Shown here: positions 46,108 through 55,589 of the stretch, in pieces | Layout of the letters: the number at the start of each line of letters is the position of its first letter | How positions within the stretch are numbered: position 1 is the stretch's first letter | Source of the DNA: Blastocatellia bacterium | Lineage (GTDB): Bacteria > Acidobacteriota > Blastocatellia > UBA7656 > JADIYM01 | DNA: 64,000 bases | NCBI GenBank assembly: GCA_016705245.1 | Contig: JADIYM010000009.1 | Location: 124,001 to 188,000 of the forward strand | Direction: 5' to 3' | Program-made: the position numbers and the translations under genes | The notes under the pieces: model-generated | Database searches by the model: none | What the model was told of the DNA's origin: nothing | The model's input: only the letters and a program-made list of their open reading frames with translations

Positions 46108-47474
46108 AGCTGCTTCCTTTCGTCATGGCGGCACTCTGCATCGCGGCTTCTCATACGACGACGTACGCGTGCAGCTGCGGTCCTGGGGATCCCCCTGCTG
46201 CCTTCAACTCGGCAAGAGCGGTGTTCATCGGCCGGGTGCTGGACGGTTCACAGCAGGTGAAATTCGAAGACCCGGATGGTGACTCGGGAATCCTCGAAGC
46301 GGGCCAGGTGCGTTTCGCCGTGGAATCCACGTTCAAGGGCGTAGCCTTATCCGAGATCACGTTGGCCGTCGACAGCAATGAGGGGACCAGCTGCGGGCCC
46401 TACGGCCTTGTGCGCGGGGAGCGCTACATCGTGTATGCCTACGCTTCCGCGAAAGACCCGGCGGTGCTTCTTACGGGCGTTTGCACCCGGACGACGAGGA
46501 TCGATAGCCCAGACGCAGCCGAGGACCTGAAGTTTCTCGGAAACCTGCCGCCGGCCGGTTCCGGCGCCACAATCCGGGGAAGTGTCTGGGCCGACCTCAA
46601 GGACGGCAAGGCAACCCCACTCTCTGATATCACAGTCACGATTCGTGGAACCGGCGACACGAGACGTACGGCGAAGACGGATATCGACGGTGCTTTCACT
46701 GTCACGGGACTGCGGCCCGGGAAATATCGAGTCGAGCCCGAGTTCCCGCCGCACTACACGAGCCGCCAGAAGTTCGAGGAGGTCACCGTCGAGGATCTCG
46801 GCGCGGTCGACGTCGCCTTCGAGGCCACGCTCGACGGGCTGATTCGCGGTCGTTTCGTGGATGTGGACGGGAGGGGCTTCGATTCGGCGTTTCTCAAAGT
46901 CGAAGGCAGCGGACTGTCTTCGTACGGACACTCGACGGGAGGGAATGGTCGATTCGAGGCTGATGGACTTCCACCTGGCGAATTCGTCATCTCCGTCCAA
47001 ATGCAGCACCGGGAGTATCCGCTCAACAAGCCATACTACTACCCCGGAACATTCAGCCGCCTCGAGGCGAAGGCAGTGAAGCTGGGACCTGGCGAGACCG
47101 TCGAGAACCTCGTGTTTCGCCTGCCTGCTGGCTACCGGGTTCGCACGATCGAAGGAAAGGTGCTTGACGCGGACGGCACGCCGGCTGTTGGCGCCGAGGT
47201 ATTCCTGCTCTGTCCGCGAAGCTCCGAGCCGGGCGGCTATTCGATCGAGTTCAGACCTCCCGGTACCAGAACGGACGATCAGGGGCGATTCAGCATCGGG
47301 GCGCTCAGCGGCGAGACATACTGGATCGAAGCTCGCGGACTTAGTAAGTCCACTGCTCAGCCTGCCGGGAAGGATTTGTGTTCGCCTGCCCGGAAGCTCG
47401 TCGTAACGGAGGACGTGAAAGACCTAACCCTTGTTCTGGGCCCGGTTCGCGGTGCCGTCGACTGCACTGAATAG
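46080..47474 (+). CDS. Exported protein: TIMP-like N-terminal domain plus carboxypeptidase-regulatory-like domains
   Basis: A 464-residue exported protein. The signal peptide (KLLPFVMAALCIAASHTTTYA) leads directly into CSCG, the N-terminal cysteine arrangement of the tissue-inhibitor-of-metalloproteinase (TIMP)/netrin fold, here about 110 residues with later cysteines (TSCGPY, TGVCTRT). Two or three CNA-B/carboxypeptidase regulatory-like beta-sandwich domains follow (IRGSVWADLKDGKATPLSDITV ... DGAFTVTGLRPGKYRVEPE; GRFEADGLPPGEFVISV; EGKVLDADGTPAVGAEVFL). ATG 46080 or, more naturally, GTG 46104 just before KLLPF is the start. It probably acts at the cell surface; protease inhibition is possible but unproven. 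Confidence 0.8.
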   Translation: MVTGKVTQVKLLPFVMAALCIAASHTTTYACSCGPGDPPAAFNSARAVFIGRVLDGSQQVKFEDPDGDSGILEAGQVRFAVESTFKGVALSEITLAVDSNEGTSCGPYGLVRGERYIVYAYASAKDPAVLLTGVCTRTTRIDSPDAAEDLKFLGNLPPAGSGATIRGSVWADLKDGKATPLSDITVTIRGTGDTRRTAKTDIDGAFTVTGLRPGKYRVEPEFPPHYTSRQKFEEVTVEDLGAVDVAFEATLDGLIRGRFVDVDGRGFDSAFLKVEGSGLSSYGHSTGGNGRFEADGLPPGEFVISVQMQHREYPLNKPYYYPGTFSRLEAKAVKLGPGETVENLVFRLPAGYRVRTIEGKVLDADGTPAVGAEVFLLCPRSSEPGGYSIEFRPPGTRTDDQGRFSIGALSGETYWIEARGLSKSTAQPAGKDLCSPARKLVVTEDVKDLTLVLGPVRGAVDCTE

Positions 47475-47540
47475 TCAGCTGTCCGGACGCCGCTTCGCGT
47501 CGACCCCGTGCCGGTTCCTGGATGACGGCGGGTCGCGAGA

Positions 47541-48071
<531 letters not shown>

Positions 48072-48496
48072 GACACTTCCTTTCTTCGCGCGGCAGATGC
48101 GCGCCGTCCTGATGGCGGTATGCAATCGGTCGCGAGCGAGATCGGTTGATCTTATGTCGATTCGCGCGACATGTCTCCCTCAGTGTCACTGGATTGCAGT
48201 CTGCGTCCCTGCGGGAAAAGCGCCGTCGAAAGGCGGGTTTCTCGCAGAGACGCAAAGGACTCGCAAAGGCGCATAGACGGTGCCGAATGGTGGTGCCGAA
48301 TGGTGACAGACGAAGTGACCACATTCCCGAGTCACCCCTGCCCGATGGCCCTCGAGCGGGCTAGCCGTGACGTCAGCCGCAATGTAGCCCCATACATGCA
48401 AGGTTCCCAGTCGCCGATCCGTTCCATGTCCCGTTGGACTCGTCGGAACCAAAGCCGACTGTCGGGCCGGGATCAACCCGGAAAGGAGGGCCGGAC
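48072..48496. other. Intergenic region with repeat A11 and a GTGACA motif
   Basis: Divergent interval holding the family A palindrome A11 (48200-48273) and the motif GGTGACAGACGAAGTGAC (48303-48321). No gene is recognised. Confidence 0.6.
48200..48273. repeat. Family A palindromic repeat, truncated copy A11
   Basis: The left arm is shortened (GCGTCCCTGCGGGAAA); the right arm is complete with CGCAGAGACGCAAAGGACTC. Confidence 0.85.
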
Positions 48497-48904
48497 GTGA
48501 AGAAGACCGCACCATCCGCGATACCGCAAAACATCGACGACTACCTTGCGCCGCTCGGCGCCGACAATCGGGCCGCCCTCGAAAAGCTCCGGAAGGACAT
48601 CAAGGCGGCAGCTCCAGGCGCAGAGGAATGCATCAGCTACCAGATCCCGAGCTTCCGTCTCGACGGTCGTCTGCTCGTGTCCTTCGGTGCGGCAGCGAAA
48701 CACTGCGCCTTCTATCCCGGCTCGCATCCCATTGAGGCGCATCGTGATGACCTCACTGGCTATTCGATCAGCAAGGGCACGATTCGCTTCGATCCTGCCA
48801 AACCGATGCCGACCGCACTGATACGCAAGCTCGTCAAGACGCGTATTGCAGAGAACGCAGGCTGGAAGGCGAAGGCGGCCGCAGGCTCGACGCGCGGACG
48901 GTGA
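48497..48904 (+). CDS. DUF1801/YdhG-like protein
   Basis: A 135-residue protein of the YdhG/DUF1801 family, some members of which are frataxin-like iron chaperones. Pattern: NIDDYLAPLGADNRAALEKLRKDIKAAAPGAEECISYQIPSFRLDGRLLVSFGAAAKHCAFYPGS, ending LVKTRIAENAGW. GTG 48497 follows GAAAGGAGG at seven bases. No metal motif is obvious. It is monocistronic. Confidence 0.88.
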   Translation: MKKTAPSAIPQNIDDYLAPLGADNRAALEKLRKDIKAAAPGAEECISYQIPSFRLDGRLLVSFGAAAKHCAFYPGSHPIEAHRDDLTGYSISKGTIRFDPAKPMPTALIRKLVKTRIAENAGWKAKAAAGSTRGR

Positions 48905-49150
48905 TCGGGACCGGGCCGGGTTCGTCTGGCAAATCTCCGGACCGGTCTGTCGAAGTCCGCCGTCGTGGGCACGATCCGCGGCCACTGACCAGGAAAGCCG
49001 AGGACTGCGGCCTCAGCCGAGTCGAATCGACTTCTTTAGAAGGAGTCTGTTCCGTTCCGTTACCAGACGAAGTGGCCCCAACGAACCGGTTCTCGTTCCG
49101 CCGAAAGTGTCGTCCTGGGTCTCACGAGCGGATGCTCCGCGCGCCGGTCG

Positions 49151-49702
49151 TCAGTCGCCACGCTCACCGGTGAGGTTGCGCAACCGCCGTTCGCACTCCT
49201 CCACGCCAGCGGGGACATTGCATTCGGCGTAGAGCCGAAGCGCCTTTGTCCATAACAGCACCGCCTCCGCCGTGTCACCCTGGGTTTCCCGCAGGATCGC
49301 CATCGGCCGAATCGTGTTTGCAACGTCGAGTGTCGGGGCGTCGGCGCGCCGCTCATACAGAGACAGAGCCTCGAGGTAGCACGGTTCCGCGCGTTCGATC
49401 GAGCCTAGATCCTGGAGCACATCACCGAGGTGGCGCACCGTGTGCGCAAGCAGAAAGTCGTGGTTCAAGGAGCGGCACGCGGTCACCGCCTCCTCGTACA
49501 GTGCAACGGCCGGCTCGGGTCGTCCCGAGTCGCGTTCGATCTGTGCGAGTCCCTTCAGGGCGGCAACGAATTCGATGGACAGAGGGCGCGTGCGCGCCAG
49601 GTCAACCGCGCTCTCAAACTCGCGACGCGCATCGTCAGGTCGGTCCGCGCGTCGACTGTCCATCGCTCGAGCAAGGAGTTCCCGAATGTCATTCGACGTC
49701 AT
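49151..49702 (-). CDS. Cytoplasmic tetratricopeptide-repeat protein
   Basis: A 183-residue TPR protein without signal peptide. Three to four repeats of the form ALYEEAVTACRSL, then LLAHTVRHLGDVLQDLGSIERAEPCYLEALSLYERR, then AVLLWTKALRLYAE. TPRs mediate protein-protein contacts. ATG 49702 follows AAGGTGA. A HicB-like gene lies 43 bases upstream in the same direction. Confidence 0.8.
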   Translation of the reverse strand: MTSNDIRELLARAMDSRRADRPDDARREFESAVDLARTRPLSIEFVAALKGLAQIERDSGRPEPAVALYEEAVTACRSLNHDFLLAHTVRHLGDVLQDLGSIERAEPCYLEALSLYERRADAPTLDVANTIRPMAILRETQGDTAEAVLLWTKALRLYAECNVPAGVEECERRLRNLTGERGD

Positions 49703-49745
49703 CGATCACCTTTGACGTGTGCAAGCCGATACGCCTTCCATCGCG

Positions 49746-49958
49746 TCAGTACATAAGCCGGCCCCTGGGCTCGAGGATCGGACGCCCGAGTTCACGCGCC
49801 GTCTCGAGCCATTCCTGAATCACCACTTCGACGTTCGCAAGCGCCTCGGCATACGTGGCTCCGTCGCTTGCGCATCCGGCCAGTTCCGGAACCTCGGCGA
49901 TGAACGCTCCGTCTTCAGCGCTCCAGTAGAGAATCACTTCGTAGCGACTATCACTCAT
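49746..49958 (-). CDS. HicB-like antitoxin (partner toxin not intact)
   Basis: A 70-residue HicB fold: RYEVILYWSAEDGAFIAEVPELAGCASDGATYAEALANVEVVIQEWLETARELG, typical of the partial RNase-H-like HicB core, without a C-terminal DNA-binding tail. ATG 49958 has GGGAG upstream. A short frame ending LRHVIIRYKLGDLANE overlaps its start from upstream and runs into repeat F3. That is where a hicA gene would be expected, so the toxin may have been cut off by the repeat. Confidence 0.82.
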   Translation of the reverse strand: MSDSRYEVILYWSAEDGAFIAEVPELAGCASDGATYAEALANVEVVIQEWLETARELGRPILEPRGRLMY

Positions 49959-50009
49959 TCGCAAGGTCTCCCAACTTGTAGCGGATAATCACGTGCCGAA
50001 GCACGGCCG

Positions 50010-50095
50010 GCATCTCAGATCCGTGTTGATCCGTCACGTCCGTCCAATCCGTGGCCCTTCTTCACTTTGCGACTTTGCGCCTTTGCGCGAGATGC
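50010..50095. repeat. Family F repeat, copy F3
   Basis: GCATCTCAGATCCGTGTTG, then CAATCCGTGGCCC, then CTTTGCGCCTTTGCGCGAG. Nearly the same as 41448-41528. Together with the two items below it fills the gap 49959-50419. Confidence 0.8.
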
Positions 50096-50159
50096 ACGGT
50101 GCCGAACCTTTTACCTCCGACAACGTAACGATGCCAGCCTGCAGGATTCCCCGCGCCTG

Positions 50160-50200
50160 TGTTCGCTGCAATCGACATCGGGGCCGATGAGGCGGTTGTG
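50160..50200 (+). pseudogene. 3' scrap of a DIGADE-terminated beta-helix gene
   Basis: Twelve codons read FAAIDIGADEAVV, the usual end of choice-of-anchor Q/beta-helix secreted proteins. The 33 bases from GCAATCGACATCGG to GAGGCGGTTGTG are identical to 53578-53610 at the end of the beta-helix gene. Nothing else of such a gene remains here. Confidence 0.7.
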
Positions 50201-50221
50201 GCCAGGGACCATGCAGCTCCG

Positions 50222-50322
50222 CTCTTTGCGTGCTCTGCGAGTCCTTTGCGATCTTTGCGAGAAACAAGTCTCGCGGAAGTGCTTTCGCAAAGAACGCAAA
50301 GGACTCGCGCAGCACGCAAAGG
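50222..50322. repeat. Family A palindromic repeat, copy A12
   Basis: CTTTGCGTGCTCTGCG-type left arm and CGCAAAGAACGCAAAG-type right arm. It lies about 100 bases upstream of the esterase gene. Confidence 0.88.
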
Positions 50323-50419
50323 TGAATTCCAGTTGACGCCGCCGCGCGTGCCCGCCGATGCTTGGACCTCGGAAGCCCTGACGCACTTCCGACACCCCGA
50401 CCGACCGCCGAGGACACCC

Positions 50420-51976
50420 ATGCGAGCGATGCACCGAGCAGCCGGCCTCGCGATCCTGGTCCTGTGCGTCACGAGCTCCACCGCAGCGGCGCAGCAACTG
50501 CCCGCGCTCATGCCCGATCCAGCGCACCGCGTCCCCGCCACCCGAGGCGCCGACGCGCAGGCCTTCACCATCCGCTCGACGATCCTCGACCAGACACGCC
50601 GCATCAGCGTCGTGCTCCCGTCGTCGTACGCCACCAGCCCACCAACCCGCCGCTACCCCGTCTTTGTCGTCCTCGACGGCGAGTCCAACCTCCCGGCCTC
50701 GGCAGCAGTCGCCGACGAGCTCTCTCGCAACGGCATGATCCCCGAGGCGATCCTCGTCGCCATCGAAAACACCGACCCCGCGCGCGGCCGCGTGCACGAC
50801 CTGACGCCGCCCGGGCTTTCCGTGAGCGGCAGCGGTCTCGACGCGGGCGGCGACCGCTTTCTCGACTTCATCGAGCGCGAGCTCCTGCCGGCGGTCGATC
50901 GGCAATTCCGCGGCGGCACGCCCCGCACGCTCATCGGCCATTCCTCCGGCGCGATTCTCGCCACCTACGCGGCGGCGACGCGCTCGACGTATCGCGCGGT
51001 GATTGCGATCGACGCGCCTATCCGCCTCGTTGACAACTGGCTTGCGAAAAAGCTCACGGCGCGCGCGGCCGCTCCGCTGGCGCCGCTGCGGTACGTGTCG
51101 TACGAGTCGCGGTTCGGCTGGCCGACGGACGACTGGCAGGCGCTCGTCGCCGCCGCGCCGACGTCCTGGCAGTTGCGGCGCGAGGTCCTGCAGGGCGAGG
51201 GTCACGAGACGCTGTTCATGTTGGGCGCCTACCTGGGCCTGCGCGAGGTGTTCCGCGACTACTCGCGCCTCGTCGCGCAGGAGAAGCCCGCCTCGGAAAT
51301 CCTCGATTACTACTCCGGCGTGAGCACCGCACTTGGGGGCGCGCTCCCGCCACCGAAGCGGTTGCTGCGGGAAGTGGTGGACGATCTGATTGCGGAGGGA
51401 CGCGGAGTCGGCGCGCGGGCCGCGTACCGGTTGTTCGTCGAGAGCTACGGTGCACCGCCGGATGACGTGGAGGTCCAGGCGGAGATATTGGCGGCGGAGA
51501 GCCGGCCGGCGCCGAGCGAGACCGTGGCGAGCCTGCTGGCGACGCCGTTCCCGACGCCCGACGAGGCCAGCCGATTCGTCGGCGACTGGGTTGGTTATCA
51601 CTGGATGGTGCCGGATGCGCCACGCAACGAACCGGAGACCCTGCGGATCCGCGTCGAGAACGGAAAGGTGGTCGGCGAGTTGATCAATCCGGCGGCGCCG
51701 CCCGAGTTTCGGGTGCGGAAGCTCGACTATCTGCGGGTGACGTCGGTCGGCCTGACGTACGGTTTCCGGAACGGCATGCGCCCGCGCGGAGTCGTCCTGT
51801 GGGAAGGAACGCTCACGGGCGAAACGCTCGCCGGCAAGCAGCGGTGGGGCGGCGTTGCGCCGCCGAAGCGGCCGGATTCGCGCATCGACCCGGGGTTCTC
51901 ACCACACGAGTTCGCAAGTGAGCACCACGCAAGGCCCAGAACCGCGAGCGTAGCGAGCGGCCGGCCGTACGGTTGA
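50420..51976 (+). CDS. Exported alpha/beta-hydrolase (esterase D/Fes-like) with C-terminal extension
   Basis: A 518-residue exported hydrolase. The signal peptide (about 1-25) ends STAAAQQ. The alpha/beta-hydrolase domain of the putative esterase (Fes/esterase D) family runs about 45-300. The nucleophile S175 lies in LIGHSSGA, the histidine is likely in GEGHETLF, and the strand RYPVFVVLDGESN holds a conserved aspartate. The C-terminal domain (about 390-500) is a beta-rich lipocalin-like module (FVGDWVGYHWMVPD, RIRVENGKVVGELINPA). The last 15 codons translate family C repeat C6, so the native stop was displaced. ATG 50420 is the first start after the repeat A12 flank. Confidence 0.85.
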   Translation: MRAMHRAAGLAILVLCVTSSTAAAQQLPALMPDPAHRVPATRGADAQAFTIRSTILDQTRRISVVLPSSYATSPPTRRYPVFVVLDGESNLPASAAVADELSRNGMIPEAILVAIENTDPARGRVHDLTPPGLSVSGSGLDAGGDRFLDFIERELLPAVDRQFRGGTPRTLIGHSSGAILATYAAATRSTYRAVIAIDAPIRLVDNWLAKKLTARAAAPLAPLRYVSYESRFGWPTDDWQALVAAAPTSWQLRREVLQGEGHETLFMLGAYLGLREVFRDYSRLVAQEKPASEILDYYSGVSTALGGALPPPKRLLREVVDDLIAEGRGVGARAAYRLFVESYGAPPDDVEVQAEILAAESRPAPSETVASLLATPFPTPDEASRFVGDWVGYHWMVPDAPRNEPETLRIRVENGKVVGELINPAAPPEFRVRKLDYLRVTSVGLTYGFRNGMRPRGVVLWEGTLTGETLAGKQRWGGVAPPKRPDSRIDPGFSPHEFASEHHARPRTASVASGRPYG

Positions 51977-52026
51977 CGGCGTGCGGATTGACGGCCGGCC
52001 GCTCGCCACGCTCGCGGTTCTGGGCC
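51933..52026. repeat. Family C palindrome, copy C6
   Basis: Left arm GGCCCAGAACCGCGAGCG... and right arm ...CGCTCGCGGTTCTGGGCC are near-perfect complements. The left arm encodes the esterase C-terminus. Confidence 0.92.
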
Positions 52027-52123
52027 TCGCGCTGAGCCGTCCTGCGCCTCGGTGCGTTGCCGTGAAGCTCGGCGCAAGCGCAGTATTCCGGCGTGACCCC
52101 TCGTCCGACAGGCCCGGCTACTC

Positions 52124-53610
52124 GTGCTCCTCGTGCTCGGCGCGCTCCTCGTACCTGTCGCCCTCGCGGCACCGGCACCGGCACCAGTCTCGGCCGGCGG
52201 TCCGTTCACCTTCTACGTCGCCGCCACCGGCAACGACGATAACCCGGGCACGTTCGACTCCCCCTGGCGGACGATCCAGCGCGCGGCCTCGACCGTCAGC
52301 GCCGGCAGCGTCGTCTACGTTCGCGGCGGCGTCTACAACGAAGCCGTGACTTTTGAAATCTCCGGCAGCCCAGACGCTGGCGCCACGCGTTTCGAGTCCT
52401 TTCCCGGCGAGACGGCCATCGTCGACGGAACCGGCCTCGAAGTCCCCGACGGACCCTCGGCGCTCTTCCTCATCGTCGACCGCAGCTACCTGGTCGTTCG
52501 CGGCTTCGAGCTACGCAACTACTCGACCGCCGAACGCAACATCGTTCCGGCCGGCGTCCTCATCCGCGGTGCTTCCCATCACGTCGAGGTCAGCGCAAAT
52601 CACATCCACGACATCGAGACCCGATTCCCTGGCGCCGAGGGCGGCGACGCCCACGGGATTGCCGTCTACGGGACGTCGGCGAACGAGTCGGCGCGCGACA
52701 TCCTCATCGCCGGCAACGAGCTGCACGACCTGAAGCTCGGCTCGAGCGAGGCGATCGCCATCAACGGCAACGTCGAGCGGTTCACGGTTGCCGACAACGT
52801 CGTCCACGACGTGAACAACATCGCCATCGACTGCATCGGTTTCGAGGGCACGTGCCCGGATCCGGACGTCGACCAGGCGCGTGACGGCTTCGTGGTCAAC
52901 AACACCGTCTACAACGTCGACTCGTTCGGCAACCCGGCCTACGGCGAGGACCGCAGCGCCGGCGGGATCTATGTCGACGGCGGCCGCGACATCCTCGTCG
53001 AGCGCAATACGGTGCATCACGCGAACATCGGCATCGAGCTCGCGAGCGAGCACCGCGGCCGTGCGACGAGCGGGGTCACGGTGCGCAGCAACCTCGTCTA
53101 TCGCAATGACGTGACGGGGATCTCGATCGGCGGCTACGACAAGCGGCGGGGGAGCACCGAGAACTGCGCGATCATCAACAACACGGTCGTCGACAACGAC
53201 ACGCTCGAGACGGGGACCGGAGAGATCAGCCTCCAGTTCGATACGCGGAACAACACGATCCGCAACAACATCATCCTGGCCGGCGCACAGGGCAAGCTCA
53301 TCGGCAACGAGTTCAAGAAGAACCGAGGCAACGTCGTCGACTCGAACCTGTACGCGGCGCCGGCGGGCGTGGACATCTCGTGGCAGTGGCGGCGCAGGAC
53401 CTACCGCACCCTCGACGCCTATCGCGCCGCGACCGGCAACGACGCTGGCTCGGCCCTCGCCGACCCCAGGCTCGGCGAAAACTATCGCCTCGAAGCGGAT
53501 TCCCCCGCCATCGACGCAGGCGCCGCAATCGGCGCCGGTCCGTTCGATATCGACGGCGAGCCAGGGTCCAGGGCACCGCAATCGACATCGGGGCCGATGA
53601 GGCGGTTGTG
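52124..53610 (+). CDS. Exported right-handed parallel beta-helix protein, frameshifted at its 3' end
   Basis: An exported protein of about 495 residues. The signal peptide (LLVLGALLVPVALAAPAPAPVSA) starts at GTG 52124. YVAATGNDDNPGTFDSPWRTIQRA is the usual entry to a parallel beta-helix, followed by many NNxV/NxI rungs (VNNTVYNVD, ERNTVHHANIGIEL, RSNLVYRNDVTGISIGG, INNTVVDNDTLE). It ends SPAIDAGAAIGAGPFDIDGEP. At about 53560-53575 a one-base shift separates this from VQGTAIDIGADEAVV, the expected terminus. Without correction the frame runs on to 53665. It may be a surface carbohydrate-binding or polysaccharide lyase-like protein; no catalytic residues can be assigned. Confidence 0.82.
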
Positions 53611-53659
53611 TCCGAGGCATGGAGAAGGACCATTCATCGGTATGAATCCGTGGACCTCG

Positions 53660-54902
53660 TCATAGGACCCGCCACCACGGCGCTGCGAGCACGTCCGGCG
53701 CCAGCCACTCGAGCGCGGTCCCCGTATGCAGCAGCAGCCCGGGGCGAGCCATGTCGCCGTACTCCGCTCGAAAACTGCGCAGACGTGCCGCGTCGCTGAG
53801 CCCCGGTCGAGTGCTGGCCTTGATCTCAATGGGAAGCAGTCGGCCCTCCGTTTCGATCACGAAGTCCACTTCTTCTCCACTCGCGGTGCGCCAGTAGGCG
53901 AGCTCGGCCCGCTCGAGCCGCGAATCGCGCCATGCGAGCAGGTCCGTGAGAACCAGGTTCTCGAGATGCGAACCGCTCGGTTCCGGCGTGCCCGCGAGAT
54001 GCAGCGCGACGCCCATGTCGCCCCAATAGAGCTTCGGAGACTTGATGAGCCGCTTCGTGCGGTTCACGGCGTAGGCGGGAAGCCGAACGAGGATGTACGA
54101 AGTCTCGAGCAGGTTGAGCCAGCGATGCACTGTGGGCTGCGGCAACCCGACATCCCCTGCCGAGCTCCGTCTGATTGAGCAGTTGACCGAGCCGCAGGCA
54201 CGCGGCGCGCATCAGCCGCCGGAAGTCCGGCAACGCGTTGATGGACCCGGAGGTCCTGCAAGTCGCGCTCGAGGTACGTGCGCACGTAACTGTCGAACCA
54301 GATGGCCCGACCGGCGGCGTCCGTCATTTCAACGGCGGGCGTAGGGAAGCCTCCTCGGAGCACGAGGGCGCGCCAGTCATCGGGCTCGTCGGGTACGGCC
54401 TCCAGCAGGTCGAGCCACCCGAGTCGGGCGCGGCGAGCAGCTCTTCCCATTGTCCTACGCGCCCTTCGCCGCGTTGCTCGCGTCGGGTCATCGGCCAGAG
54501 GGTGAGATAACTCGCGCGACCTGCGAGCGACTCGGAGACGCGGTGCATCATCAGGAGGTTGGCGGAGCCAGTGAGCAGGAATCGTCCTGCAGTTCGCCGC
54601 TGGTCGATGGCGCGCTTGATGGCGTGGAGCAGCTCGGGTGCTCGTTGGACTTCGTCGAGTGTCACGAATCCCTCACCGCCGACGAGCACTTCCGGGTCGC
54701 GGCGAGCCGCGTCGAGTACGTCGAGATCGTCGAGCGATCGGTAGAGGCGGGTTCCCGGTGCGAGCCGCTGAGCAAGCGTGCTTTTTCCTGCCTGCCGCGG
54801 ACCGGTGACGACGACTGCCGGCATGGCGCCGAGCCGGCTCGCAAGCGCGGCGGCGGCAAGTCTCGGTAGGAGCTCTTTCGTCACGCCGTGAATGATAATC
54901 AT
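53660..54902 (-). pseudogene. AAA/DUF4143 ATP-binding protein, broken by several frameshifts
   Basis: Reads in succession through different frames. The N-terminal P-loop ATPase (VVVTGPRQAGKST, Walker A; FVTLDEVQRAPELL, Walker B; FLLTGSANLLMM, sensor) lies in 54450-54902. The middle (GFPTPAVEMTDAAGRAIWFDSYVRTYLERDLQDL) lies in about 54230-54450, then LMRAACLRLGQLLNQTEL (about 54170-54230). The DUF4143 C-terminus (RWLNLLETSYILVRLPAYAVNRTKRLIKSPKLYWGD, GEEVDFVIE) ends at 53660. At least three indels are needed. The parent family is a common P-loop ATPase with a nuclease-like DUF4143 domain. ATG 54902 lies within a Fur-like palindrome. Confidence 0.88.
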
Positions 54903-54913
54903 TCACAGCGTGA
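54881..54913. promoter_or_regulatory. 33-bp palindrome with Fur-box-like core overlapping a start codon
   Basis: The core GTGAATGATAATCATTCAC (54888-54906) is a perfect palindrome. It matches the classical 19-base Fur consensus at 15 positions, including the whole AATGATAATCATT centre. With one mismatch the symmetry extends to 33 bases. A further GCGTGAATGA half-site follows. The ATG of the DUF4143 ATPase (54900-54902, minus strand) is inside it. Confidence 0.6.
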
Positions 54914-55133
54914 ATGACAAGAATGTGGGAGAAGAAGCCGGTTCGACGCCAGGTGTTTGTAAGCCATTGGGCAAGCTGGGCTTCCCTGGAATCAAGCCTG
55001 TTCCGGTTACTTTTAAATCACTCCGCCTGCCTGTCTCCGTCGGTGGAATGGACTTTTGTGTCGACGGCAGCGCTTTTACCGGGCGATGCTCGATTCGAAT
55101 TCCTGATGCCGCAACGACAGCTCGCGGAACTGC

Positions 55134-55379
55134 ATGGAGCGACACGACCACACGGCGACGGCGGTAATCCTGGGTCAGGTCAACGGCCGGATCATTACGC
55201 TCGACGAAGACGTCTGCGAGCTTGATGGCCGCCGCGTGCGGGTGATCATCGAGTCCGCTGAACCTGAAGAGATGGAAGTGTCCGCCGACGAGAACCTCCG
55301 GCTCTGGAACGAATGGCTTGAGCGCGAGGATCGGGAGGGCGCGCTGCCAATCTTCGACGCCGGCTCGAACCGGGTGTGA
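55134..55379 (+). CDS. Putative antitoxin of a MazF-like module
   Basis: An 81-residue protein with a short beta-rich N-terminus (AVILGQVNGRIITLDEDVCELDGRRVRVIIES) and an acidic, helical C-terminus (EEMEVSADENLRLWNEWLEREDREGAL). This is the two-part layout of small antitoxins; no family is certain. Its stop overlaps the start of the broken MazF-like gene by 4 bases (GTGA), as in toxin-antitoxin operons. The start ATG 55134 has a poor ribosome site. Confidence 0.55.
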   Translation: MERHDHTATAVILGQVNGRIITLDEDVCELDGRRVRVIIESAEPEEMEVSADENLRLWNEWLEREDREGALPIFDAGSNRV

Positions 55380-55589
55380 TCGAGCCGGAGACACTCGCTC
55401 GGTTCCGGTCGCCAGATGAGCGACGTCCGGTTCTCGTGCTTGGGCGTCACGATCGCCGTCTCGTCGCTTCCGGTGATGCCGATCTCGTCGCAGATCTGGG
55501 ACATGGAAGTCGTCTTGCGACCCGGAGTCGACGGTGTCCCCGAGCTGTGCACGTCTTACGCCCCGGGCACTCCTACTTTGAGAACTTGA
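55376..55589 (+). pseudogene. Decayed MazF/PemK-like toxin gene
   Basis: Frame 1 reads MIEPETLARFRSPDERRPVLVL, which is MazF-like. Then a small deletion and frame change lead to VTIAVSSLPVMPISSQIWDMEVVLRPGVDGVPELC, which matches the strand VTVAPITS...EVVLGPxDGVP of MazF proteins. The N-terminal start and the 3' end are altered, and the 3' end runs into the convergent TonB pseudogene. It is very unlikely to be active. Confidence 0.65.
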
